In this document: piece after piece, positions 37,048-46,378 of the stretch
Layout: each line of letters starts with the position of its first letter
Numbering within the stretch: the first letter of the stretch is position 1
NCBI RefSeq assembly: GCF_035573695.1
Contig: NZ_CP121694.1
Coordinates: 1,712,501 to 1,776,500 of the forward strand
DNA: 64,000 nucleotides
Source of the DNA: Metallumcola ferriviriculae
GTDB taxonomy: Bacteria; Bacillota; JADQBR01
Direction of reading: 5' to 3'
Notes under the pieces: model-generated
What the model saw: the letters and a program-made list of their open reading frames with translations, nothing else
What the model was told of the DNA's origin: nothing
Databases searched by the model: none
Made by a program: the position numbers and the translations under genes

Positions 37048-37725
37048 ATGGAATACGATGTGAAATTTCCTGATATGGCAAATTACGATATTAAAAAACC
37101 TGGTGAAATGGCTCTCTACCATGCGCATTGTGATTTTATGCCTTTTAGAAGTGTTATTGAAACAACACAGGTGTCATTATCTGCAATGAGGGAGTATTAT
37201 CATGAACATACCGAAAAAGCACGAGAAGTGGGCGACTATGTCACCGAAGAATGGGCTATGACAAGTGGGATGTTGTATACTGCTCGAGCGATCCCGCTAT
37301 CATATTATTCTCTTGTGCTTGTTATGGTTTCGCTACTTGAAGAAGCATTTAATACCTTATGTCGTGCGTATTGCATAATTAATAAATATCAAATTGTGCA
37401 AAAAGATATGGCGGGACAAGGTTTAGAAAGGGCAGTAAACTATCTTGAAAAGGTTGCCAGTGTAAGAGGAATTAAATCAGATACGCAATGGGAGTATGTC
37501 AAAACCATTAGGGATGCTCGTAATATGGTTGTTCATAATGGCGGTCGTGTTACTGGAAAAAAAGATGCGTACAAAAAGTTCGGTTTCTATTTGCATGAAG
37601 AAGATAGTCGGCTTGACTTTGAACATGATGATATTGTTCGCATGTATGAAGCAATTATGGAGTTTATTGATCGGGTTTTTAGAATGGAACCTTCCAATGA
37701 AATGATAGGAGCAATATCGGAGTAG
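37048..37725 (+). CDS. HEPN-like protein inserted in the BREX operon
   Basis: A 225-residue, largely helical protein with no assigned family. Its C-terminal half contains TIRDARNMVVHNGG: R158, four residues, then H163, the Rx4-6H motif of HEPN-domain RNases, in the typical helix setting of long helices (LVMVSLLEEAFNTLCRAYCI before it). It begins 12 bp after pglX behind GGGGG and ends 25 bp before pglZ, so it is transcribed with the BREX core. It is not one of the six canonical type 1 BREX genes. It may act as an RNA- or tRNA-cleaving abortive effector, or as a non-catalytic scaffold. The HEPN call rests on one motif and fold impression. Confidence 0.62.
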   Translation: MEYDVKFPDMANYDIKKPGEMALYHAHCDFMPFRSVIETTQVSLSAMREYYHEHTEKAREVGDYVTEEWAMTSGMLYTARAIPLSYYSLVLVMVSLLEEAFNTLCRAYCIINKYQIVQKDMAGQGLERAVNYLEKVASVRGIKSDTQWEYVKTIRDARNMVVHNGGRVTGKKDAYKKFGFYLHEEDSRLDFEHDDIVRMYEAIMEFIDRVFRMEPSNEMIGAISE

Positions 37726-37750
37726 CGGTTAGTACAAGAGAGGGGAAATT

Positions 37751-40285
37751 ATGGCTGAATTAAACCTCAAACAAATAACAGATAAGCTAAATGCCGAATA
37801 TACAGGAGAATCCAGAAAACTCGTGTTCTGGTATGATGACAAAGCAGAGTTTGGTGAAGATATTGATACACTGGAACTGGCAAATGCCAAGGTACATCAC
37901 TTGGAGAAGGATAACCAGTTCTATACAAAATGCCTTCTGGAGCGGAAAGATAAAACAACAAATTATTTGATTTATGCACCATTCCCACGTCCGCATGTAA
38001 GGGATAACCATCTGGAGGATACGTTGCTTTATTCCAAGCAATTTTTTGCAGATCGCGCATCCTTGCTTGCGGTGGACCTTGGAATTGATTCTAAGTACAA
38101 ACCGGTCATTCAGAAATATATTAAGTTCTTTAGAGCCAAAGATCGTACCCAGAGATTCTACGATTTGGAGCTTGAGAATTTCACCAGAGAAAGCATTGAA
38201 GTGGCCCTGATGAGTGTTCTTTGTAAAACTAGGACAGCCTTTTTTGATGAGGTTGTTCGCGTTGTCTTAACAGATGATGGCCTTGAAGAGAATAAGTTCC
38301 TTGCTGAGTTTGAAAAATACGATCTGCTATCTGCCTTTTGGAGACTATGTGAGGAGCAATTTGGGTATGCAGACGTGAAGCCGACCCTTGAGAAGCTTGT
38401 AGTTACTATGTTTGTGACTTACACAGAACGATATGTTCATGGTGAGCTGCCTCAGGCATGGAAAAGTTTTGTATCTTATAAGTCAGGCAACATTATTGCA
38501 TTTCTTGATAACCTCATGAACAATGTTTTGTATCGGGGGAAATATGATAAACTCTCAGCCTACGTAGCTAATGGGCTAAATGCTGACTCTGCTTTTGAAA
38601 ATTATAGCCCGGAAGATTTGATAGCCTGTGATACTTTTGAGATTATAGATAAGTTTATTATCAGCTGGGTGAATGAAAGACTTTTGAATGAGGATATTGG
38701 TGCGAAACTGAATGACCTCTCAATACCTGCTGTTTGTCAGGAACGTTGCAAAAAGCATTTTGGAGAAAGCTTTAAAGTTCAGTATCTGTTATTGGAAAAT
38801 GCCTATTATGTGATTTTGGCAGCTAAGTATCATGGTAGAGAAAGCTTAAAAGAAACCGTAAATCAGTACCTTGCTTCCGACTGCATGATCGATAGCCAGT
38901 ATCGAAATTTCTATTACAACTATGATCAGTTAAACGAAAACTTATCTTTTGAAAAACTTCGAGAACTGGTTGAGAATATCTATTCCAATGAATATCTGTC
39001 CAAGATGATTTACAATTGGAATGCTTCTATGGAGGCAGGAAATATGCTTTCGGTTCTTCCATTACAGAGAAACTTCTATAATAAATTTATTCGTTCAAGC
39101 AAAGATCGGGTCGTTGTCATTATATCTGATGCCATGCGATACGAAGTGGGGCGAGCACTTTATATGAAATTGCAGAACGATGAAAAATGCACCGCTAAGC
39201 TGGATGCTATGATGGGAGTGCTACCTTCTTATACTAGGCTTGGAATGGGGGCTTTGCTCCCTCATAAGACATTGGAATTAACAGATGACAACAAGGTTAT
39301 GGTTGACGGAATGCCTTGTGACTCTTTGAAGCAGCGTGAAACAATTCTTAATACTTATGAATCTAACAGCCGTTGCATTCAATTTGATGATGTAAAAACC
39401 ATGAAAAAAGCCGCACTGAGGGAAATCTTTACCGGTATGGATATTGTCTACATTTATCACAACCAAATCGATGCCCGTGGAGATAAACTTAATACGGAAA
39501 ATGAAATATTCATTGCCTGCCAAGAGGCCATTGAAGAAATATTTGCATTGGTCAAGCGTCTTGCTGTTAGCGCAAATACCTATCATTTTATCGTAACAGC
39601 AGACCATGGCTTTATCTATAAGCGCGACAAATTGCAAGAAAGCGATAAGATTATCAATGCAGCGGATAAGGATGCCTATGTTAATCGACGCTTCGTTGTT
39701 TCGGGAAATGCACTTCAGGGAGCTGGAATTGTCTCTATCCCTATGGGTAAAATTCTCGATAACTCTGACCATAAAGTGGTTTCAGTCCCTGTTAGCTCAA
39801 ACGTGTTCAAGGTAGCAGGAGGCGGCCAGAATTTTGTTCATGGCGGTTCTTCACCACAGGAACTGATTCTACCGGTGATAGATGTGAAGATTGAAAAAGG
39901 CCATATGGATACCCGTCCAGCCCAAATCATGCTGGTAAGCATGGTGCAGAAAATTACGAACCTGATTTCATCTTTGGATTTCATTCAATCAGAACCTATC
40001 AGCGATGTGGTCAAGGAGACCAGCTATAAAGTTTTCTTTATCTCTGAAAACAATGAGAAAATATCCAATGAGTGTATCTATGTTGCAGACAAAAAGGATG
40101 TTGATCCCGCAAAGAGAATCTTTAGGTTGAAATTTAACTTTAAGAATAAGCCGTATGATAAGGCCAAAAGATACTATCTCGTGGCTTACGATGAAAAAAA
40201 TGATTTTGAGATCCTTCGCCATGACATAGTAATGGATATTGCTTTTGCCGATGATTTTGGATTCGGTATAAGGAGGGGTGGATAG
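37751..40285 (+). CDS. pglZ: BREX-1 phosphatase-like protein PglZ (type A)
   Basis: An 844-residue protein with an N-terminal helical domain and a C-terminal alkaline-phosphatase-superfamily domain. VVVIISDAMRYEVGRAL near residue 455 carries the first metal Asp; VTADHGFIYKRDKL near residue 615 holds the later Asp-His pair. The end (SGNALQGAGIVSIPM, VHGGSSPQELILPVIDV) is the usual PglZ-A closing region. It starts after GAGAGGGG. PglZ is a core BREX protein with nuclease or phosphodiesterase potential in studied relatives. Its stop is immediately followed by the brxL ATG. Confidence 0.95.
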   Translation: MAELNLKQITDKLNAEYTGESRKLVFWYDDKAEFGEDIDTLELANAKVHHLEKDNQFYTKCLLERKDKTTNYLIYAPFPRPHVRDNHLEDTLLYSKQFFADRASLLAVDLGIDSKYKPVIQKYIKFFRAKDRTQRFYDLELENFTRESIEVALMSVLCKTRTAFFDEVVRVVLTDDGLEENKFLAEFEKYDLLSAFWRLCEEQFGYADVKPTLEKLVVTMFVTYTERYVHGELPQAWKSFVSYKSGNIIAFLDNLMNNVLYRGKYDKLSAYVANGLNADSAFENYSPEDLIACDTFEIIDKFIISWVNERLLNEDIGAKLNDLSIPAVCQERCKKHFGESFKVQYLLLENAYYVILAAKYHGRESLKETVNQYLASDCMIDSQYRNFYYNYDQLNENLSFEKLRELVENIYSNEYLSKMIYNWNASMEAGNMLSVLPLQRNFYNKFIRSSKDRVVVIISDAMRYEVGRALYMKLQNDEKCTAKLDAMMGVLPSYTRLGMGALLPHKTLELTDDNKVMVDGMPCDSLKQRETILNTYESNSRCIQFDDVKTMKKAALREIFTGMDIVYIYHNQIDARGDKLNTENEIFIACQEAIEEIFALVKRLAVSANTYHFIVTADHGFIYKRDKLQESDKIINAADKDAYVNRRFVVSGNALQGAGIVSIPMGKILDNSDHKVVSVPVSSNVFKVAGGGQNFVHGGSSPQELILPVIDVKIEKGHMDTRPAQIMLVSMVQKITNLISSLDFIQSEPISDVVKETSYKVFFISENNEKISNECIYVADKKDVDPAKRIFRLKFNFKNKPYDKAKRYYLVAYDEKNDFEILRHDIVMDIAFADDFGFGIRRGG

Positions 40286-42424
40286 ATGGATGAAAGGGAA
40301 ATTAACGATAAAGAAATTGAAATAGAAGAATTTCAGGATGACTTCGATGAAATAGAGTTTAGTGACGAGACGTCTGTAGAATCAATACTGTCGGACAATT
40401 ATCTTAATGATAAGCTGAATGAAGTATTTGCTGGGAAGATTGTGCGAAAAGATCTGACAAAGAAGATCAAAGAAGGGGCTAATGTACCTGTATATGTTCT
40501 TGAGTATCTTCTGGGAATGTACTGCGCAACAACGGATGAAGAATCAATTGCTGACGGTGTAAAAACCGTAAAAAGTATTCTAACCGAGAATTTTGTGCGC
40601 CCGGATGAAGCACAAAAAATTATATCCAAGCTGAGGGAAAGAGGGAGCTATACTGTCATCGATAAAGTAGCGGTAAAGCTTAATTTCAAGCAGGATATTT
40701 ATGAGGCTGAGTTCTCCAATTTGGGGATAAAGAATGTGCCGATTTCGGAAAAATACGCCTCGGACTTTGAACGATTGCTCTGTGGAGGCATATGGTGCAT
40801 TGTTCAATTGGAATATTTCTATGATGAGGCTGATAAAAATAGATGCCCTTTTATTATAAGAAAGCTCACCCCTGTTCAAATGCCCAATCTCGACTTAAGT
40901 GAAGTCTTAAAGGGTCGAGAGCAGTTTACAAAAGATGAGTGGATTGATGTAATCCTTCGCTCTGTGGGGATGGAGCCATCAAAGTTTTCAAAGAGAGTGA
41001 AATTGCTACTCCTTGCTAGAATGATCCCTCTTGTAGAAAATAACTTCAATTTATGTGAGCTTGGCCCTCGAGGTACTGGAAAGTCACATGTTTATAAAGA
41101 AATTTCCCCAAACAGCATTTTGGTTTCAGGCGGGCAGACAACGGTAGCGAATTTATTTTATAACATGTCCAACAAGACAGTGGGACTTGTTGGCATGTGG
41201 GATTGTGTAGCTTTTGATGAAGTTGCAGGTATTACCTTCAAGGATAAAGACGGCATTCAAATCATGAAGGACTATATGGCTTCAGGTTCTTTTTCAAGAG
41301 GGAAAGAAGAAAAAAATGCGTCTGCATCTATGGTGTTTGTCGGAAATATAAACCAAAATGTGGATGTTCTTTTGAAAACATCACATTTGTTTGATCCGTT
41401 CCCTGAAGCAATGGCCTATGACAGCGCATTTTTTGATAGAATGCATTGTTATATACCAGGCTGGGAAGTGCCAAAATATAGGCCTGAATTTTTTACGAAT
41501 GATTATGGGTTTATAACCGACTACCTATCGGAATTCTTACGTGAACTGAGGAAGTCGTCTTATGCTGATGCTTTTGATAGGTTCTTTAAGCTTGGTAACA
41601 ATTTAAACCAGCGTGATGTCATCGCAGTAAGAAAAATGGTTTCCGGCCTCATTAAATTGATTTATCCAAATGGCAAATATGAAAAGGCTGAGGTTGAAGA
41701 AATCCTTAGGTTTTCACTAGAAAGCCGAAGGCGAGTTAAAGAGCAGCTTAAAAAAATTGGTGGAATGGAATTCTACGACGTTAACTTCTCATACATAGAT
41801 AATGAGAGCTTTGGGGAAGAGTTCGTGCCAGTTCCTGAGCAAGGAGGTGGGAAACTGATCCCTGAAGGACTACACAAGCCTGGTCAAGTCTATACAGTAA
41901 GTCGAGGCAAGTCGGGTATGATAGGCGTATTCAAGTTGGAAATAGAAATGGTAACAGGCTCAGGGAAATTTGAGCGTACCGGGATTGGTTCTGATAGAGA
42001 AGCGAAAGAGTCTATTGATACTGCTTATAGATATCTGAAAGCGAACAGTAAAAATATAAGCGGTACAATCAGTACAGCAACAAAAGATTATTTAATGCAT
42101 TTTCAGGATCTGAACGGCATTGGTATTACAAATCAATTGGCCTTGTCTGCCTTAGTGGCTTTATGTTCGGCTGCTTTGCACAAACCAGTCATAAGCAGCC
42201 TGGCGATTATTGGAAGTATAAGCATTGGTGGTTCGATTATCAAAGTTGAAGAACTGGCTAATGTATTGCAAGTTTGTCTAGATAGCGGAGCAAAAAAAGT
42301 ACTACTGCCAATTACATCTACTGTGGACATGATTACTGTGCCACCTGAGCTGATGGGAAAATTCAGCCTTATATTCTATCAGTCCCCGGAAGATGCAGTA
42401 TTTAAGGCATTGGGCGTGGAGTAA
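40286..42424 (+). CDS. brxL: BREX Lon-like AAA protein BrxL
   Basis: A 712-residue protein with the AAA+ core LGPRGTGKSHVYKEI (Walker A, near residue 258) and CVAFDEVAGITFKDKDG (Walker B region), then a Lon-like C-terminal domain (NGIGITNQLALSALVALCSA, GGSIIKVEELANVLQVCLDS, GAKKVLLP). The canonical GPSAG serine of Lon proteases is not seen, so protease activity is doubtful, as known for BrxL, which forms DNA-binding ring assemblies. It has a GGAGGGGTGG site overlapping the pglZ end. It is the last BREX gene; a terminator follows at 42481. Confidence 0.93.
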   Translation: MDEREINDKEIEIEEFQDDFDEIEFSDETSVESILSDNYLNDKLNEVFAGKIVRKDLTKKIKEGANVPVYVLEYLLGMYCATTDEESIADGVKTVKSILTENFVRPDEAQKIISKLRERGSYTVIDKVAVKLNFKQDIYEAEFSNLGIKNVPISEKYASDFERLLCGGIWCIVQLEYFYDEADKNRCPFIIRKLTPVQMPNLDLSEVLKGREQFTKDEWIDVILRSVGMEPSKFSKRVKLLLLARMIPLVENNFNLCELGPRGTGKSHVYKEISPNSILVSGGQTTVANLFYNMSNKTVGLVGMWDCVAFDEVAGITFKDKDGIQIMKDYMASGSFSRGKEEKNASASMVFVGNINQNVDVLLKTSHLFDPFPEAMAYDSAFFDRMHCYIPGWEVPKYRPEFFTNDYGFITDYLSEFLRELRKSSYADAFDRFFKLGNNLNQRDVIAVRKMVSGLIKLIYPNGKYEKAEVEEILRFSLESRRRVKEQLKKIGGMEFYDVNFSYIDNESFGEEFVPVPEQGGGKLIPEGLHKPGQVYTVSRGKSGMIGVFKLEIEMVTGSGKFERTGIGSDREAKESIDTAYRYLKANSKNISGTISTATKDYLMHFQDLNGIGITNQLALSALVALCSAALHKPVISSLAIIGSISIGGSIIKVEELANVLQVCLDSGAKKVLLPITSTVDMITVPPELMGKFSLIFYQSPEDAVFKALGVE

Positions 42425-42480
42425 AAGAGCAATTTTGCGAGTATTAAAAATTAAAAAGCTTATCGTGGATAATGAGAATT

Positions 42481-42521
42481 TACTAAGTGGCTAGTTAGTA
42501 TCTAGTTACTTAGTATTTTTT
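42481..42521 (+). terminator. Terminator of the BREX operon
   Basis: TACTAAGTGGCTAG (42481-42494) pairs with CTAGTTACTTAGTA (42502-42515) over 14 bp with two G-U pairs and a 7-base loop, then TTTTTT. The following protease pair is thus a separate transcription unit. Confidence 0.85.
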
Positions 42522-42564
42522 ATGTTGGAGCGTAATTGTTCATTTGAATGAATACCGAATGAAA

Positions 42565-42668
42565 ATAACGATAAATGGAATATAAATAACGAATAGTGGC
42601 ATAATCATAACAAAAAATGCAATATATATAACAAAACATTGACATAAATAACATATTAGGATAAGATA
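42565..42668 (+). repeat. Five tandem 21-bp iterons in the AAA/S8 promoter
   Basis: Units begin with ATAAC at 42565, 42586, 42607, 42628 and 42648 (steps 21, 21, 21, 20). Units 1-3 read ATAACGATAAATGGAATAT, ATAACGAATAGTGGCATAA and ATAACAAAAAATGCAATAT; TGG or TGC stays at unit positions 12-14. A weaker element (AATACCGAAT) precedes the first. The last two units overlap the -35 and -10. Two-turn spacing fits a protein binding along one DNA face. Confidence 0.85.
42639..42667 (+). promoter_or_regulatory. Promoter of the AAA/S8 pair
   Basis: TTGACA (42639-42644), 17-bp spacer, TAAGAT (42662-42667), 25 bp before the ATG at 42692. It sits inside the iteron array. Confidence 0.82.
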
Positions 42669-42691
42669 TTAGTGTCTGGAGGAATGATGAA

Positions 42692-43786
42692 ATGTACACA
42701 GAAATCGTTAAGATAATAGAAGGCGGAATAATTGGAGATAAGGAGAAGGTTTATAACTACGCGCAAGTTTTAGCGGACAATCTGGAAAACTCGGGGGATG
42801 TTTCCTTATCAAAAAAAATACGGTCCCTGTTGGTGAATAAAAAAACAAGAATGGCTTCTTTAGATGAGTTTTCTACCAAGCCCGTAGATACGGAAAGTCG
42901 TATGGATATAGTGGACATATTTATTCCAGATAAAACATTTGAGGAACCCATCTTGAAACAATATATTCATGATGAGATTGAAGAGTTTATCCATAGCTAT
43001 GAACAAAGAGATGAAATTTTAAGAGCTGGGATTGAAATGGTCAGCTCGCTTCTTTTATATGGCCCCCCAGGCTGCGGAAAAACAACAGTTGCAAAGTTTG
43101 TTTCCTATAAAACGGGGTTGCCCCTTGTAACGGTGAGGTTAGATGGACTAGTTTCATCACTTCTCGGAAGTACGGCAAAGAATATTAGGAAGATATTTGA
43201 TTATGCTTCCAAGAGAGATTGTATTTTATTTTTAGATGAATTTGATGTAGTTGCAAAGCTTAGAGATGATAAACATGAGCTGGGAGAATTGAAGAGAGTG
43301 GTAAATAGCCTGCTACAAAACATCGATGATTTCAGTCAGAATAGCATTCTAATAGCTGCAACAAATCATCATGAACTGTTGGATCCGGCTGTGTGGCGAA
43401 GATTCTCCAAAATAATAACTTTAGAGAAGCCAAATAAAGATGAAATCATGCTGCTGGTAAAATCTTTTATTAAAAACTCTAATAGTAATGTCATAGAAAA
43501 CGAGAAAAAACTAGGTCTGCTAGCATCGGCTTTTGACGGTATTAGCCATGCGGATGTGAAGACTGTTGTTAACAATGCCATTAAGAAAGCGATTATCAAT
43601 AAAAAAATAGTGACCCACAATTGGGATTTGCTCAATGAAGTATATTTATATAGGAATCATAAAATCATAAGTGACAGCGACTTCATAAAGTTTTTACTAC
43701 AGTATGGCGTGACACAAAAGGAAGCAAGTGATAACTTTAATTACTCAATAAGAAAGGTGCGAGATGTAGCAAAATTAACTGATTGA
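42692..43786 (+). CDS. AAA-family ATPase paired with an S8 protease
   Basis: A 364-residue ATPase with a small helical N-terminal region (about residues 1-60). The AAA core has Walker A GPPGCGKT at residues 124-131, Walker B CILFLDEFDVVA (D182, E183) and an arginine-finger-like RRFSK after ATNHHELLDP. The C-terminal lid follows. It resembles classic AAA (Vps4/FtsH-like) domains without an attached protease. The ATG follows TGGAGGAATG. It ends 21 bp before the subtilisin-like gene and is presumably its partner, as unfoldase, activator or inhibitor. Gene pairs of this kind occur in defence-rich regions, as I recall, but no mechanism is established that I know of. Confidence 0.82.
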   Translation: MYTEIVKIIEGGIIGDKEKVYNYAQVLADNLENSGDVSLSKKIRSLLVNKKTRMASLDEFSTKPVDTESRMDIVDIFIPDKTFEEPILKQYIHDEIEEFIHSYEQRDEILRAGIEMVSSLLLYGPPGCGKTTVAKFVSYKTGLPLVTVRLDGLVSSLLGSTAKNIRKIFDYASKRDCILFLDEFDVVAKLRDDKHELGELKRVVNSLLQNIDDFSQNSILIAATNHHELLDPAVWRRFSKIITLEKPNKDEIMLLVKSFIKNSNSNVIENEKKLGLLASAFDGISHADVKTVVNNAIKKAIINKKIVTHNWDLLNEVYLYRNHKIISDSDFIKFLLQYGVTQKEASDNFNYSIRKVRDVAKLTD

Positions 43787-43807
43787 ATATGAGGGGTGGT
43801 GTGTTAA

Positions 43808-46165
43808 ATGGCAAATGAAAGATTACCGATTAAGTTTTTTGCAAAAAGAGAAGTTGATAATATGCGAGTGGAGGCCGGTGGCGGCGGTGAGCCTCCAAAG
43901 TTTATTCTTGGCGAAGAAGACCTCTATATAAAAGCAAGGGCTTTCGTGAGCGTTGTTGAAACATTCAAGGAAGAAGTCGCTAAGAAAGAAAGATCTAATT
44001 CTTTGATTCCTGTTGTCTTTAAGACAAAAATCATCGATGATGCAGCAGCTAAAACACATAGGCGCGAAGTAAGTAATTTATTTAGAGTTGGAGCAGATAA
44101 CAATATTCTAGGTTTGGCTGAAGCGGATGAAATCATTATTAAGCTAGACGACTCAAGAGAAACAGAGAAGATCATTGATAGGCTTAAAAACACACAGAGA
44201 TACGCTCACGCACTTTCATGCATTGATAGCATTTCAGACTTTAAGCCGATTGTTTATAAGAGTGAAAGCCAAGAACCCGTGGATTACAAAGTCATACTGA
44301 TCAACTTTCAAAACTATGAGCAAAATACTGCCATTAGAAATTACTTCGAAAGATCTATGGTTCAATTGGGACTTGATGTGAAAAAGACAAATTACACCGC
44401 TGATCATGTGATTTATAACATTCAATCAGTCAAGTTAGATGAATTTCAAACAATCATGAGAAACGAAGCTTTTGAAGCAATTTTTTCTATACAACCAATG
44501 CCAAAGTATACAGTATCTTTAGATATGGAAGATGATGAAGCTACGATTAATATCACCGCTCCAAAAGAGGGGAAAAAGTATACGACTGTTGGTATTTTGG
44601 ATAACGGCATAGCAGATATTCCACACCTGAAACCTTGGTTGGCAGAAGAGCGATATACGGCATATCCGGAACCGTATGTAAAGAAAAATCATGGTACATT
44701 TGTATCGGGTGTTGTCGTTTACGGTGATCATCTTGAAGATGAAGAGTGGGTTGGTACAGAGGGTGTTAAAATTCTAGATGCTTGTGTTTATCCAGATACA
44801 GATAAAGAGGGCATTGAAGAGGATGAGCTGATTAGAAACATTCAGGAAGCGGTCAAAGCCCACCATGAAGAGGTTAAAGTTTGGAATTTATCAATAAGCA
44901 TTGTTGCTGAGGTTGATGAATTTAGCTTTTCTGATTTTGCTATTGCATTGGATGCTTTACAGGACGAATATGGCGTTTTGATTTGTAAGTCAGCAGGAAA
45001 TTGTAAAAATTTTAAGACAGGCCATCCAAAGGGCAAGGTTCATCAAGGGGCAGATAGTGTAAGATCAATTGTCGTTGGTTCTATCGCTCATAAGAAAGCA
45101 GCTACAGATATCGCTGATGTAGATAACCCGTCTCCATTTACCCGTGTAGGAAGAGGGCCATCTTATATTATAAAACCAGAGATTGTACATTATGGCGGAA
45201 ATGCTGGTGTAGATTCTCATGGGAATATATTGACAACGGGAATAAAATCCTTTGGTTTGGATGGTGCAATATGTCAATCCGCTGGGACAAGCTATTCAAC
45301 ACCTCGTGTGGCAGCACTTGCTGCAGGTCTATATCAAGAAATGGAAGAAGAATTTGATCCACTTCTCTTAAAAGCTTTAATGGTTCATTCTGCCAGCTAT
45401 TCCGAGAACTTGAGTGTCCCAATTACTGAAAGAGTTAATCAGGTAGGTTTTGGAAAACCTCAAACTGTAAGGGAGATTCTATTTAATTCACCGAATGAAG
45501 TGACACTTATACTTCGAGATGAGATAGCCAAGGGGGAGTATATCGATATGATGGATTTCCCTATGCCTGACTGCCTTGTGGATGGAGATTACTTTACTGG
45601 ACAGATTGTTGTAACACTTGTATATAATCCAATTTTAGATTCAACTCAAAGAGCTGAGTATTGTCAGTCTAACGTGGATATTAAGATGGGTACTTTTGAT
45701 GCCAAAAAGGATCGTGATACGACAAAAAGAAATATCCTCAATCCGGTGGGGAGAGACGGTTCTCAGAATGTACTTCTTGAAGATTATTACAGTAAACGGA
45801 AAATGAGAAGCAACACTGATGAGTTTGCGCTGAAAGAGAGACTCCTGATAAAATATGGGGACAAGTATTATCCGGTCAAAAAATATGCTGTGAATTTATC
45901 TGAAATGACTGATTCCAACCAATTGAAGTATCTAACCAAAGATAAGAATTGGTATTTGTATATCAAAGGGTTATTCAGAGACCATATTGAAATCAAATCA
46001 CAGCAAGAAGGGACAACTCCGAGCCAAGAGTTTTGCTTGATAGTAACCATAAAAGATCCAACAGGAACTAAACCTGTATATGATGAAGTAAATCAAAAGC
46101 TAAATGAATATAACTTCTGGCATAATAATATTAAACTTCATACAGATGTTACAGTTCGCATCTAA
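43808..46165 (+). CDS. Subtilisin-like serine protease (S8 family)
   Basis: A 785-residue protein. The S8 catalytic triad is complete: D265 in GILDNGI, H295 in KNHGTFVSG and S495 in AGTSYSTP. The 260-residue N-terminal region has no signal peptide, so the enzyme should work inside the cell. A 220-residue beta-rich region follows the protease domain (residues about 560-785), suggesting substrate or partner binding. It starts after GAGGGGTGG with the AAA gene 21 bp upstream. A hairpin with CATCAA/TTGATG then TTTTTT lies just after the stop. A cytoplasmic protease under AAA control next to BREX could be a suicide effector, which is inference. Confidence 0.85.
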   Translation: MANERLPIKFFAKREVDNMRVEAGGGGEPPKFILGEEDLYIKARAFVSVVETFKEEVAKKERSNSLIPVVFKTKIIDDAAAKTHRREVSNLFRVGADNNILGLAEADEIIIKLDDSRETEKIIDRLKNTQRYAHALSCIDSISDFKPIVYKSESQEPVDYKVILINFQNYEQNTAIRNYFERSMVQLGLDVKKTNYTADHVIYNIQSVKLDEFQTIMRNEAFEAIFSIQPMPKYTVSLDMEDDEATINITAPKEGKKYTTVGILDNGIADIPHLKPWLAEERYTAYPEPYVKKNHGTFVSGVVVYGDHLEDEEWVGTEGVKILDACVYPDTDKEGIEEDELIRNIQEAVKAHHEEVKVWNLSISIVAEVDEFSFSDFAIALDALQDEYGVLICKSAGNCKNFKTGHPKGKVHQGADSVRSIVVGSIAHKKAATDIADVDNPSPFTRVGRGPSYIIKPEIVHYGGNAGVDSHGNILTTGIKSFGLDGAICQSAGTSYSTPRVAALAAGLYQEMEEEFDPLLLKALMVHSASYSENLSVPITERVNQVGFGKPQTVREILFNSPNEVTLILRDEIAKGEYIDMMDFPMPDCLVDGDYFTGQIVVTLVYNPILDSTQRAEYCQSNVDIKMGTFDAKKDRDTTKRNILNPVGRDGSQNVLLEDYYSKRKMRSNTDEFALKERLLIKYGDKYYPVKKYAVNLSEMTDSNQLKYLTKDKNWYLYIKGLFRDHIEIKSQQEGTTPSQEFCLIVTIKDPTGTKPVYDEVNQKLNEYNFWHNNIKLHTDVTVRI

Positions 46166-46254
46166 TGTAAAAAATCCATCAAAAGTAAAAATAGCTTGAT
46201 GTTTTTTGTCTCCATAGGCATATATAAAGGGATAACTGCTTTGGCGGCAGCACT

Positions 46255-46330
46255 GCAACAAATGCTGCGGTGGAAATTGATGCGGGTCAAACCACTGTAG
46301 GGAGGACAAAAGTGCCGCTGCTGACGTAAT
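46255..46330 (+). pseudogene. Relic of the left flank (L3), decayed
   Basis: The segment GGTCAAACCACTG with flanking GGAAATTGATG and GGGAGGACAAAAGTGC matches the 9095-gene repeat (GGTCAAACCACTGCCAGGGA region at 10081) with many changes. It is a third, degraded copy. Mutations break the frame. It is followed by the rhuM relic. The 46166-46254 stretch has only the protease-gene hairpin. Confidence 0.65.
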
Positions 46331-46378
46331 GTGCACAAATTCAGATAAACCTGTTGCGTTTTGTAGCTTGGATGATCA

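Noticed and set aside
42565-42668. Iterons read as a plasmid-type replication origin or a CRISPR array
   Set aside because: No Rep gene is adjacent, the units have no unique spacers, and they overlap a sigma-A promoter.
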